This document shows, piece after piece, positions 1-10,431 of a stretch of DNA of 64,000 nt. Source of the DNA: Boletus sp. NGJ (taxonomy: Eukaryota; Basidiomycota; Agaricomycetes; Boletales; Boletaceae); NCBI GenBank assembly GCA_019096195.1, contig JAGTXK010000219.1, positions 744,001 through 808,000 of the forward strand, read 5' to 3'. The notes under the pieces are model-generated. The model did not search any database. It had not been told where the DNA came from and saw only the letters and a list, made by a program, of their open reading frames with translations. The position numbers were made by a program, and so were the translations under genes. The number at the start of each line of letters is the position of its first letter. Positions within the stretch are counted from its first letter, which is position 1.

Positions 1-1385
1 CAAGCTGTCAACGGACGCTGCAATCAAGTAAAACATAGACATACCTTATTTGAAGGGCCATATCAATCTCGGCGTCGCATGGAACAAACCATTGACCTAT
101 ACTGGAATTGTACTGTGCGCCGGAAACGCCACCGTAAATGGCTGTACACACGTCAGTAGGCGCGTACCTTGAGATATGTCCATCATCGTTTCGAAGACCA
201 TCATTAACGAACAGCTTACGTGTATGATGTGCCACTGTCGAATAAAACAACGGCCTTGTTTGATGGCGCCGCAGCTACCGTGGTCGAGACGGCAACCGTC
301 TGCGCTCCAACAATAAACAAGTCCAAAAGGACATTCCAGCGTGATGGTGCGGTGGTCGGCCATGTTGGGATCTTGTTTGTACTTGTCACGTTGGCATATA
401 AGGGATCTGTTTCGCCAACGGTAAAGGTACCCTGGACACCGTCACCATTTGAAGTGCTTTGGAGTGAGAATGCAATGAAATTGGGCTCGCTCGGATTATC
501 ATGGAAGAGGTTGTAAAGTAGCGTTCGTCCCGAGGACGATCCAGTCTGGTTCATCGCCGCATCGATATTTGAAAGAGAATCGAAACCAAGACCCATGATA
601 CCTGCTGCCCCGTAGGACAAAGCTGGATTCTGAGCTGACGTAACATTCAAGTATGCTTGCTGGGGTACAGTGATGCTGTCCGAAACATTAGCCGTGTACA
701 CTCAAGAGAGCCAGACGACCAAGATACCCTGCAAAGTCTACCGAAGCAGTGGATATTGGACCTTGTGCCCACCCAATGCCATACTATCCGGAATGAGTTT
801 TTTTTACTTGATAGAGGCCGGACGCTGATAATACTTACTGTGAGGTTTAAGCTGGTCGGCTTAGTAAGTCATCAGTATGAGAATCACGACGGGAAACCAG
901 GGTACTGACGCTAGCCTTGGCATTCGGGAGCGATCCGCTTGTGGACATTACCCAGAGATCTAAGAAGCGAGAATGGTCAAGGAGAACGGTTGGGGGACGC
1001 ACGACCTACCAGACGAGCCCGTGTCGAGTTGCACGGGGAACGCTGAAGCATGGATTAGATTCGGAATGCCAATGTGGGTGTGATGCAAATGCTTACAGAT
1101 GCCTCCAATGGTGACCTGTGAGACGACTGAGCGGGGGACGATTGACGCGAGAGGGAGAAAGACATACATTAGCAATGTAAACCAGGTCTTGTACGTCACT
1201 GGGGGTGAGTTGTGAGGTCAGTAGGAGGGGTGGGGGAGGTAGGTATACTTGAGGGAAAGGGATCCAGAGGTGTTGGAAGCTGCAAGCGTGGTGTCGGATG
1301 AAGGAGAGACTGAAAGGGCAGCTGAGCCACTTCGACGCTGGAAAGTGCGTCTGTGTACCGGCTGTACGGGTATTTTGATGCCCAT
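1..1385 (-). CDS. Pepsin-type (A1) aspartic protease, 3' end cut by window edge
   Basis: A1-family aspartic endopeptidase that cleaves peptide bonds with two catalytic Asp residues. Both sites are visible: DTGSS then DLWV across an intron (about 1025-1011 and 938), and FDSGTSYT (about 242-219). Between them lie VTIGG, FPVQL, the flap region YGIGWAQGP (about 780-750) and GIMGLGF (about 600-580), in the usual order. Further C-terminal sequence (VCTAIYGG, IGQWFVPCDAEID) runs to the left edge, so the C-terminus is missing. I chose the ATG at 1385 (MGIKIPVQPVHRR); it splices in phase over an intron at about 1250-1200 into NDVQDLVYIANVTIGG. At least six short introns are needed. No clear hydrophobic signal peptide follows this ATG, which is odd for a secreted A1 protease, so either the start is wrong or secretion is unconventional. 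It diverges from the transhydrogenase gene starting at 1496. Confidence 0.85.
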
Positions 1386-1495
1386 GGTGGGGAGGGTAAA
1401 AAGAGCGAACGCGACGACGAGCGAGCGGGGGCTGTGTGGCTGTGTTGTACTACATTGTCCACTTTGCCGTTCCGATTCCGATTCCGACCCCCACC
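1386..1495. promoter_or_regulatory. Divergent promoter between protease and transhydrogenase
   Basis: Only 110 bp separate the two start codons, so both promoters and both 5' UTRs must share this DNA. It contains a short direct repeat of CCGATT (about 1470-1487). No TATA box was recognised. Confidence 0.5.
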
Positions 1496-3539
1496 ATGAT
1501 GCCAGCCACGACGAGGAGATCCATCCTGCGCCTCATCAACCTCTCTGCCCAGCATTCCCCTTGTCCTTGCCATCGCTGCTCCTCCCCACACGGCGCCGCT
1601 GCGCTCAACCAGCTCAGACGGTTGGCGACACCCGTTCATGCCGTTCAGAAAGAGTATGCATTCGAGGTGCGCCCCAACCTCTCGCAACCCCTGCTCTCTG
1701 CAAATACTCTCTCCCAAGGTCGCTGCGTCCAACCTCAGGTTCGGAGAGGGCGTTACCCGCGAGGTTGGCATGGATCTCAAGAACATGAAAGCACGCAAGG
1801 TAAGTCTCACAGCCACCCGTCCTTTCCGTCTTTGCATCTCTACTTCCCAGGTCGGCGTCTTCACGGACCCCATCGTAGCCAAGCTCAGGCCAATGGCTGT
1901 CGTGTGTAATTCCTGCGAGACTTCCCCTTACTTTGACCCAGTCACCCTTCTCCTAGACTCTCGAGTCCCTACAATCTCAGGAGGATCTTCCCTTCGAAGT
2001 GTACGACCAAGTAATTACTGAACCTACTGAGGAGAGCTGGAGAAAGGCCATTGACTGGGCGAGGCAGCATGACTTTAGTCATTTTCTGGCGTGAGTACCC
2101 CGTGCAATCTCTCGAATCCTCTGACTCTCAATCACGTATCACGCAGCGTTGGAGGTGGAAGTGTCATCGACACCGCCAAAGCTGCAAACTTGTTCGTACA
2201 CGTCCACTTTCCAAGCTGCATCGCCTGACTTTAGATAGGTTTACTGTTTACAAGGACAACGACCTGATGGACTTTGTCAATGCTCCTGTGGGAAAGGGGC
2301 TTCCCATCTCTCAGAGCCTACGACCTCTCATTGCAGGCAAGTTCCGTTCCATGTGGCCTTCCTCGGTATGATCCGACCTATCATTAGTCCCTACTACTGC
2401 TGGCACTGGCTCCGAGACTACTGGAGCTGCGATTTTCGATGTCACTTCGCGCGCTTTCAAGACCGGTATCGCTAATCGCGCCCTCAAACCGGTACTGGGA
2501 GTGGTTGATACTGCAAACACCGAAACTTGTCCAACAGAGGTACATATTAGCGCTGGTCTTGACGTCCTTTTCCACAGTATGGAGAGTTACACTGCGATTC
2601 CGTGAGAGCGACGCTGGGTGTTCCAAGCTTGCTTTCGCTCACCCTTTCTAGTTATACAGAACGTACGCCTCGCCCGACCAACCCAATCCTGCGTCCAGCA
2701 TACCAAGGGAGCAATCCAGTCGCCGATATTTTTTCCATGTGGGCACTTAGGAGCACAGTGAAGTACCTCCCTCGAATTGCCAAAGACAGTACCGATCACG
2801 AAGCAAGAAGTCAAATGCTGTATGTACTTTTCTGACCATATCCCTCCTAATAGCTCATATGGGTGTCGCAGCCTCGCTGCTTCTTTTGCTGGTATCGGAT
2901 TCGGAAATGCTGGTGTGCATCTATGTCATGGAATGAGCTATCCGGTAAGTTGCAGAGGTAGAATGACCTGATTCCCTCACGAGCGCGGGTCAGATTTCTG
3001 GTTTGAACAAGAGAGGTCCTAAATATAAGCATCCAGGATACCAAGTCGAGCACCCTATTATCCCCCACGGTGTCAGGTACGCCGCGAAGCCCGCCTGTGC
3101 TTGACAATGGATTCTTACGATGTGTGCACCACAGTGTCGCCCTCACAGGACCTGCAGGTATGTTTTGCGCTTTTCCGGTGCAATGATCCTTATCCTCCCA
3201 CTAGTCTTCCAATTTACCGCACCATCATCGCCCGACCGCCATCGGGAAGCATTGGCGATCTTCAATAACACAACGGTGACCGATCCTTCTATCACCAGCA
3301 TTCCGGATTCCGAGATCGGTTCCTACTTGTATGAGTCGATCGCTCGCTTCCTTGACGGGCTTGGTGTACCGCGTGGTCTGAAGGCGGTGGGCTACACGAA
3401 AGACGACATTCCAGGGCTTGTCGAGGGTACACTCCCACAACGTCGTGTACTGGACCTTGCTCCAAACATTGGCAATGTTGCTGGAGAAGACGCAAGGGAA
3501 CATCTCACGCGGATCATGGAAGCATCTCTGGAGTACTGA
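1496..3539 (+). CDS. Hydroxyacid-oxoacid transhydrogenase (iron-containing ADH family, ADHFE1-like)
   Basis: Mitochondrial-type enzyme of the iron-containing alcohol dehydrogenase family. Family members couple oxidation of 4-hydroxybutyrate to reduction of 2-oxoglutarate. The N-terminus (MMPATTRRSILRLI) is basic and Ser/Arg-rich, as expected of a mitochondrial presequence. Motifs in order: FGEGVTREVG; the dinucleotide loop GGGSVIDTAKAANLF (about 2148-2240); VPTTAGTGSETTGAA (about 2390-2430); HISAGLDVLFHSMESY; GNAGVHLCHGMSYPISG (about 2905-3000); and HPIIPHGVSVALTGPAVF, with the metal-binding His residues in the last two. The protein ends IMEASLEY at a TGA at 3537. About nine introns. Length and motif order match ADHFE1 proteins. 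The tandem ATG codons at 1496 and 1499 are the first in frame before the presequence. Confidence 0.9.
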
Positions 3540-3635
3540 TAATTGTGTATTACCGTGCTGTTTGCGTTTAACATGGGACATGAGTTATTTGTCCATTCGG
3601 ATTTCATCCTGAGACAACACAATTAGACACGGACG

Positions 3636-4905
3636 ATGGCTGACTGCAAACGCCGAAGCAGGTTCAAACCATGCATTGATCTTCACGATGGGAAAGTAAA
3701 ACAGATCGTCGGTGGTACCTTGTCGGATGACAACCCAGAAGCACTCAAGACGAACTTTGTTGCGAGGTCAGTGCGCCGACCGTCGAACATGAATGTCGTT
3801 TCACCATCTGCAGCCAATCCGCAGGAGAGTTCGCACGTTTATATAAAGAGTACGACTTGCAAGGCGGGCATGTTATAAAGCTAGGACCTAGAAATGAGGG
3901 TGCTGCGAGAGAGGCATTGGAGGGGTGGCCAGGTATGTCACCCGACCTCGAACCCCCCGACAATAGAATTCATCTCCGTGGTACGTTTCAGATGCTTTGC
4001 AGATCGGCGGCGGAATAACAGCGACGAATGCACAAGAATGGTTAGATGCAGGCGCTAGTAAGGTGGGCACAGTGCCACGACCTGATTTCCACCTCAATCT
4101 ATTCAGGTCATTGTCACTTCGTATCTCTTCCCTGGAGCGAAATTCTCCCGAGAGAGGCTTGATGCTGTCTCCAAAGCCATCGGCAGGGACAGGCTTGTCG
4201 TGGATGTGAGGTTGGCCAGCCCCCCATGTGCGGATGACCACGTATAACATGCTCATGGCCTATAGCTGTCGTCGTCGGGGGGAGAAGTGGTTCGTAGCGA
4301 TGAACAAGTGGCAAGACGTCACAGATATGGAGGTATCCAAAGGTAGGTCGGCAATCATCACCCGTCTTGTTCCAGTCGGTGAACGGCAACCTTAGAATCA
4401 CTCGACATGTTGTCCGAATACTGCAGGCAAGTGGAGGGCATGGGTTATGTACACGTGCCTGACTCTATCTAGTGAATTTCTCATTCATGCCGCTGATGTC
4501 GAAGGACTGTGCCAAGGGATCGACGAAGAACTTGTGAGAAGCGAGTATCCCAACCATCTGTCTTGACATGTCACTGATCCAGATATCAGAACTCGGCGAA
4601 TGGGTGACGATACCAACGACGTATGCTGGGGGAGCAACACGTAAAGTGACCTCGAGTACAGGTTAGCAGGTCAGCTGATGCATGCACTAGATGTCTCGGA
4701 CCTAGCTCTTGTAGATTCACTGTCGGGTGGAAAGGTCGATCTGACGTATGGCAGGTAAAGTTGTTCCTTCGGACAGCAAAGGAGATATGTATGTTGATAT
4801 CGCCCAAGTTCCCTCGACATTTTTGGGGGTACATTGGTAAAATTTCAAGATCTCGTAGAGGTGATGAGGAAAAGTGAACGGGGTAACCACCAAAGCTATG
4901 CCTAG
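3636..4905 (+). CDS. HIS6: Phosphoribosylformimino-AICAR ribotide isomerase (histidine biosynthesis)
   Basis: Fourth enzyme of histidine synthesis, a cytosolic TIM-barrel isomerase (ProFAR to PRFAR). Visible: [19 protein letters not shown] with the catalytic Asp near the N-terminus (3660-3710), [16 protein letters not shown] (about 3838-3890), [19 protein letters not shown] (about 3992-4060), [24 protein letters not shown] (about 4470-4520) with the second catalytic Asp, and a C-terminal phosphate-binding segment TYAGGA plus [11 protein letters not shown]. The fungal form differs from bacterial HisA by these insertions. About six introns; the splice junctions I checked (3772/3820, about 4758/4811) keep frame. 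The ATG at 3636 lies 96 bp after the stop of the previous gene, on the same strand. The stop is TAG at 4903-4905. Confidence 0.92.
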
Positions 4906-5015
4906 TAGACAGGACGACCGTGAGAAACGTGGCTGATAAACTGTACAGTCCCTGCTCGCGTAAGCGAGACTGCAGTCAACCAGCGCGATCGCCTGCTTAT
5001 CACAGTACCTTCAAA

Positions 5016-5567
5016 ATGCCCGGCAAAGTCAAGGCCTACGAACTCCAGTCCAAGTGAGCGTCAAACACGTACCCGCTTCTCACAATCTGATACAATCGTC
5101 TGTGCCATGTAACCACAATAGGTCCAAGAATGACTTGACCAAACAACTTTCCGAGCTCAAGAACGAGCTGCTTACCCTCCGAGTACAGAAGATCACCGGA
5201 GGGGCTCCTTCAAAACTCACCAAGATGTATGCTCTTGTCGTTACTCTGGATTCGATCCGGGTTTTAATATTCTCTTTTCACAGTACTGTCGTGCGCAAAT
5301 CGATCGCACGGGTCCTGACTGTGATGAACCACAAGTCACGTCAAAATCTCCGGGAGTACTACAAGAACAAGAAGTACCTTCCACTTGACCTCCGGCCGAA
5401 GAAGACTCGTGCAATCAGGCGGCGACTGACCAAGGTGAGATACATTGTGACGGATCTTGCGCATGGCGTTGAGACAGCTTTTGTAGCACGAGGCGTCGTT
5501 GAAGACGGAAAAACAGCACAAGAAGGACATCCACTTCCCTCTGCGTAGATACGCAGTCAAGGCATGA
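5016..5567 (+). CDS. RPL35: 60S ribosomal protein L35 (uL29)
   Basis: Large-subunit ribosomal protein of the uL29 family, which sits at the peptide exit tunnel. Four exons read [18 protein letters not shown], then [19 protein letters not shown] (about 5150-5205), [18 protein letters not shown] (5287-5340), [14 protein letters not shown] and the C-terminal [15 protein letters not shown]. Three introns fall at about 5056-5122, 5227-5282 and 5435-5490. The total of about 124 residues is the normal L35 length. The first intron comes right after a short N-terminal exon, as is common in fungal ribosomal protein genes. No snoRNA was recognised in the introns. Confidence 0.95.
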
Positions 5568-5872
5568 GATTGCAGCAGCTGACCGCGTCGTTATCACCAT
5601 CGGAGAGTTACTGTCGTTTACTGTGTGTCCTAGGCCTTGAATGACTTGACATGCCGTGCCTATTGTCATGGGGTCGACTTTCGATGCCAGCGTTGAGATG
5701 CAGAACGACAGTCCGAGTCCGTTGTCGATGCCGATTATGAACATTGCAATTCGCAGGGATGGGAAATAAACTTGTCTCACCTCGGACACGTGTAGAAGGA
5801 GCGCACCATGTTCGGTGGGTTTCATGTGTCAACGCCATATGCGTCCGCCCAGCTTTGGCTCAAACCACCACC

Positions 5873-8234
5873 ATGTCTCCTCCCAGCAACCGTCTCAGGA
5901 AACCAAGCCATACTGACCTCGACAATCTTCCACAGTCGAGGGGGATGTCTCCAAGACCCAGCCAGGATGGTCATCTTCCTCCCAGGGAGCCCTACCCTGT
6001 TTCCAGCAGTAATCCCGCCAGTCAGTACACCTTGCTCGACAAACTCGGTACAGGTAGCTTCGGTACGGTCTACAAGGCAATGCACAACGAGACCAAACAG
6101 ATAGTTGCAATCAAACAAATCGGTGCGTTCTCGGTCATGTGCGCCCGTCCGGGCCGCTTTCATCTCCTTGACTTGTCATATCCCGAACAGACTTGGAGGA
6201 TTCGGATGACGATATACTGGAGATCCAGCAGGAAATAGCCAGCTTAGCTCAATGCGACTCCGAATATATCACCCGATATCATGGCTCCTTTGTCGTGGCT
6301 TACAAGTTGTGGATAGTCATGGAGTACCTCGCCGGAGGATCGTGCCTCGACTTGCTCAAAGCTGGTGTCTTTTCAGAAGCGCACATCGCAGTCGTCTGCC
6401 GCGAACTACTTCTCGGTCTCGATTATCTCCATTCAGAGGGCACCATTCACCGAGATATCAAAGCTGCAAACGTCCTGCTCTCCGCCGCGGGAAAAGTCAA
6501 GCTCGCCGATTTCGGTGTTGCAGCGCAGCTCACGAGCACTTTGAGACACACATTCGTTGGCACTCCCCTTCTGGATGGCACCAGAAGTCATCCGTCAAGC
6601 TGGATACGATGCCAAGGCAGACATGTGGAGTCTGGGCATTACCGCGATCGAAATGGCCATGGGCGAGCCGCCATTAGCAGAGTATCATCCCATGCGTGTG
6701 CTCTTCCTGATTCCAAAGGCGAAGCCTCCAACGCTTCAGGGCAATTTCACCCCTGCTTTCAAGGAATTCGTATCGTTATGCCTCACAAAGGACCCCAGTA
6801 TGGTACGATAGGCTTGACTTCGTCTGGATTCCTTCTCACACGATACCCAGCGCCCCACAGCCAAAGAGCTTCTCCAACATAGATTCGTCAAGAATGCAAA
6901 GAAGACGACGTACCTTACAGAGCTCATTGAGCGCTACCAGGAACTTCGTGCCGGATCTCCTCTAAAGGGTCTCCAAGCGTACCAACCCACCGTCAATGGA
7001 ACCGCTCATTGGGAGAGTAATGCCACGATACGCAGTGATTGGAACTTTGACACCATCAAATCTTCGACTGTAATGGGGACATTCAGCAGTGCTGCTCGCG
7101 ACCTGCTTCCTGATATGGATGACGAGGAAGCTGAGGAAGATCCTTTGGTCCGTCGCGAAGAACAGTCTATAGATACAGAAGGTGCTGTCAAAGGCAGCGA
7201 GCAATTGGCATCTCGTGGTATTGGGATGAGTTACCCGGCAACACACTCAACTGTTATGATAAAATTACCGCTTCAAGAACAGGACATTCCTACTCTGCTT
7301 GCCGAGACAGACGCCTCGCCGAGTGATTCAGGAGCTTCGTCTGGGCCCATTACTCCACTAGAGGGCGGGCTACCTCAAGACGCGCCCCCTGCCTACAGTG
7401 GTTCTCTCCAGTCTATGAAGCGTTCGTCATGTGCTGCAAGGCACAGAACGACTGGCGCCGGGACGGTTATGCGGGAGGCTGATCTAGGTTCTGGTGTCGA
7501 TACGATCAGACCAGTGAAGAAAGTCGACACCATTGGCTCCCTCAGGCTCTCTGCAGAGTATGTCGGGACTGCACGTAGCAGAGATGACCCCCCCCAATCT
7601 CCATCATCAACTTCACCCACCAGAGAACGGTCGTCGTTTAAGCGAAGAGTAAGTGAATTGGAACGGGCTGGGCGAGCTATGGTCGATGATGTAGTCCTTC
7701 CGGTCCTCCAGAACGTAAGCGTAATCCGGTCACCCTGCCTGTCGTCCCTCTGACCGTCCTCAAAGGCCATCCGCGATGACATGGACGCTCGGGAGATTGA
7801 GTCATTGAGCATGATAGCTCGAGGTTTTGCTGACCTCTGCGACACTAACGCAGCCCTCTCTTATAATGTCATTCTTGACATTCTTTCTGACATCAACGAG
7901 TACGCCTTCTTGTGCGCGCGGCGAATCCTGCTTTAACATTCGTGTGCATTCTAGAAATTCCGCCGTCCGACAACACGTGCAGACATCTCGTGGACTATTT
8001 CCCCACAAACGGATTATTCGAAAGAGCGAAATGACGGCTAGAGGCTTGGTTGTCACTGAAGTTCAAGAGGATATTTCACCCTCCCCAGCAGAAGCGGGTG
8101 GCTCGTCGTCCGCTCACCCTCTCAAAGCAGATGACCCAGCCGCCCAAGCACGCAAGTCACCCATCGCCGAACTCTTGTACATGCGTTGGCTCGAAGGACT
8201 CCGGATCAAATGGCCGAGTATTTTGTCGTCATGA
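5873..8234 (+). CDS. STE20-group serine/threonine kinase, GCK-III (MST3/4-like) type, with frame discrepancies
   Basis: Protein kinase of the germinal-centre-kinase III group, acting in polarity and cytokinesis networks. Order: Ser/Pro-rich N-tail; glycine loop [12 protein letters not shown] (about 6040-6080); AIKQID with catalytic Lys; [26 protein letters not shown] (about 6448); DFGVAAQLT (about 6508); [33 protein letters not shown]; then a long linker and a conserved C-tail with [15 protein letters not shown] and [15 protein letters not shown]. Introns at about 6122-6191 and 6801-6847 splice in phase. The oddity is that GTP and FWMAPE, contiguous in this family, lie in different frames across a run of four C at 6565-6568. 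In the C-tail the HLVDYFP segment is also one base out of frame with what precedes and follows it (about 7955-8035). The choice of 8234 as the end assumes the last conserved block belongs to the gene. Either the assembly has homopolymer errors here or the gene is broken. Confidence 0.8.
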
Positions 8235-8541
8235 AATGGCGAGTCGATCATCAGCACAACCACCGCCGTTGATTTTGCGGTCGTTCATTTGGACAGTTTG
8301 GGCACGTTCCAAGATGAATTTCATGTTCATGTATTCACGTATATTTCATGGACGCAACGTCTGAACCAATGTCATCTACAGACTTGGGCTACCTCCATTG
8401 TTTCCCGTTAGCCAGGCTTCACACAGCTGATTCCAAGAAGAAAAAAGAAAGGAAAGAAGAAAGGATTGTAAAGTGGATTACACCCAAGGTAACAAGGCAA
8501 AAATAGTAATGTATCCATGCACACCATTTCCAAGTCCCGCG

Positions 8542-10132
8542 TCAAAGGAAAACACTCCCGGCTACTGCGGCAATGATGGTTGCAATACCCGACAGTACGA
8601 GTGACGCGGCACTAAAGTGCTCGGCTCCACTCTTCTGGTTTGCATGGGGAGAAGCAGTGGTACCATGAGACGAACCCGACTGGCTGGGACTCGTACTGTG
8701 ACCAGAAGCAAGGGGGGTGGCCCTGCCGCAATCTTAGTCAAAGGCACTGAACAAGGACGGATAGAGCTCACCCAGCCGTGTGTGGAGCAGTGGTGTTCGC
8801 CTGGGGAGGCTTGACACCGGGGTCGCCAACGTGTGCAGGAGTGACAGGAGAAGCAGAATCGAGTGCATTCTGGTACGCCCCCAAGCCATCCATTTGTGCG
8901 AGCGACACACGCTTCCATCCGTTTGCAACCATGACAGGATACGCACTCATGAAGCTGGAAACCGACAAATCAGACAGCTCGTGCTCCAGTATAACGAGAC
9001 CTGGGCTCTTGGGACCTTGCGTGTTTTCAGCAATCCGCATACAGAGAGAAAACAAGCCTGTACCAGTGAGCCACGTCTGCATCTGTGCACCAATCTTGTC
9101 CAGCGTAGTGCCAGGAGGGTTTTGATCGAGTGTCCAGTCGTCAGTACTGAGGGGGAGAAAAAGAAATTCAGGCAAAGCAACGACACAAGAATAAGCGGAA
9201 ACAGCCTACTCCTGGTTCCAAATGACCGTAGTCAACCCAAAGACTTCTTTTGCGATAGCGCGAACACGCATATCAGAGTCACCATAAGGGGGCCGCCAGA
9301 ATCGGGGGAGGCGTCCTCCTGTAGAGTTATGAATGAGCCACATGGTCCAGCCCAACTCAGCCAACACTTCTTCGTTGGACTTTGTAGTCATAAAAGGATG
9401 CGTCCATGTGTGTACGGCAATGTCGTCCTGATTGACGCTGAATGCGGTTTGAAACTGCTGCGGGTTCAAGAGGATATTCTGACCGATAAAGAAGTGGGTC
9501 GCATGTTCATTGTTCTTGGCGAGGAACTCGTACAAAGTGTTCGAAGCCTAAATAAAAAGAGATCCGTCAACCCACGGCGACAAATCACGCAACAAAAGAA
9601 ATAAACCAACCGGCAGCGGACCATCGTCAAAGCTGAGCGCAATCGTGCCAGTGGGGGCATTCCAAACATCACCAGGAGTGACACACTTGTACGTCGAGGA
9701 GCAGACGGTGGCGCTATAGGGATCATAACCCGTGGGGTACGTCGGATTCTCGAGATTAGTGCTCGTGGCCATGGGGACGTCTGGTATCTTGCCAGCCGCA
9801 ACGGCATTACTCAACGCATCGACCCACGCCCGAGGCAAATCCGTGGTCGAGACGAGGTTGGCGGGAAAGCCCGCAGACCATTCTATCCGAATCGTGTCAA
9901 TACTGAAATTGAGCAATTCGACGTAAAACATACCGGGCGTTCCTATCGCAGCATAAGTAACGCCATCGTTGCTACCTGCACGCCTAAAGAGGCTATAGAC
10001 AGGATGGTCTTCTTCGTGATACCATCTGCTTGGCAAACGTTTACCGTCAGTGTGCGAGTGGCTAGCAGAGTTGACCGATGCGTATGCAACAGTAGCCGCG
10101 AGGAGGAGGGCAGAGGTAAACCGTACGGGCAT
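8542..10132 (-). CDS. Chitin deacetylase (polysaccharide deacetylase), GPI-anchored
   Basis: Carbohydrate esterase family 4 enzyme that converts cell-wall chitin to chitosan. The N-terminus from 10132 (MPVRFTSALLLAATVAYASV) is a signal peptide. NodB-domain motifs: TIALSFDDGP (motif 1, about 9655-9620), HTWTHPFM (motif 2 with metal-binding His, about 9405-9380), RFWRPPYGDSD (motif 3, about 9300-9270) and LVILEHELSD (late motif with His, about 8980-8950). The C-terminus is Ser/Thr-rich followed by a hydrophobic end (SAASLVLSGIATIIAAVAG) without a charged tail, typical of a GPI-attachment signal; the omega site is probably in NQKSGAEH. Three introns. The neighbouring gene TFIIF alpha lies upstream on the same strand. 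Confidence 0.92.
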
Positions 10133-10230
10133 GGCTAGGGAAGAAGCCTAAAGGAGAGGAGGGGGGAATAGAAAGTGTGCTGGGGAGGAAGGAGGAGCGA
10201 TAAAGGGAGAATTGCAGCGAAGGCGCGCAT

Positions 10231-10236
10231 TTTATA
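10231..10236 (-). promoter_or_regulatory. TATA box of the chitin deacetylase gene
   Basis: TATAAA on the minus strand about 100 bp upstream of the start codon at 10132, at a plausible distance for a core promoter. Confidence 0.45.
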
Positions 10237-10431
10237 CCATGGAACGGGAATTCTACGACGTCAGCCTCGAATGCCTACCTTTGGAGGCAGATATTCTAGT
10301 TGCCGTATATGGACCAGGAATTCAACCTAGGACGTCCATCAAGCCTTAGAGTTACCTCGGTGCAGTTCTACAGGATAAATTTCATCGTGATACAATCATT
10401 GACAGAAACACAGCATCGTCCAGATCACATA

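Noticed and set aside
1196-1882. 228-codon open frame on the minus strand
   Set aside because: It lies opposite the transhydrogenase 5' exons and partly over the protease 5' exon; composition is biased and no motif is present.
5016-5567. Intron-encoded snoRNA in the RPL35 gene
   Set aside because: The introns are 55-65 nt and show no paired C/D or H/ACA boxes.
8780-9604. 274-codon open frame on the plus strand
   Set aside because: Antisense to the chitin deacetylase, whose motifs on the other strand are unambiguous.
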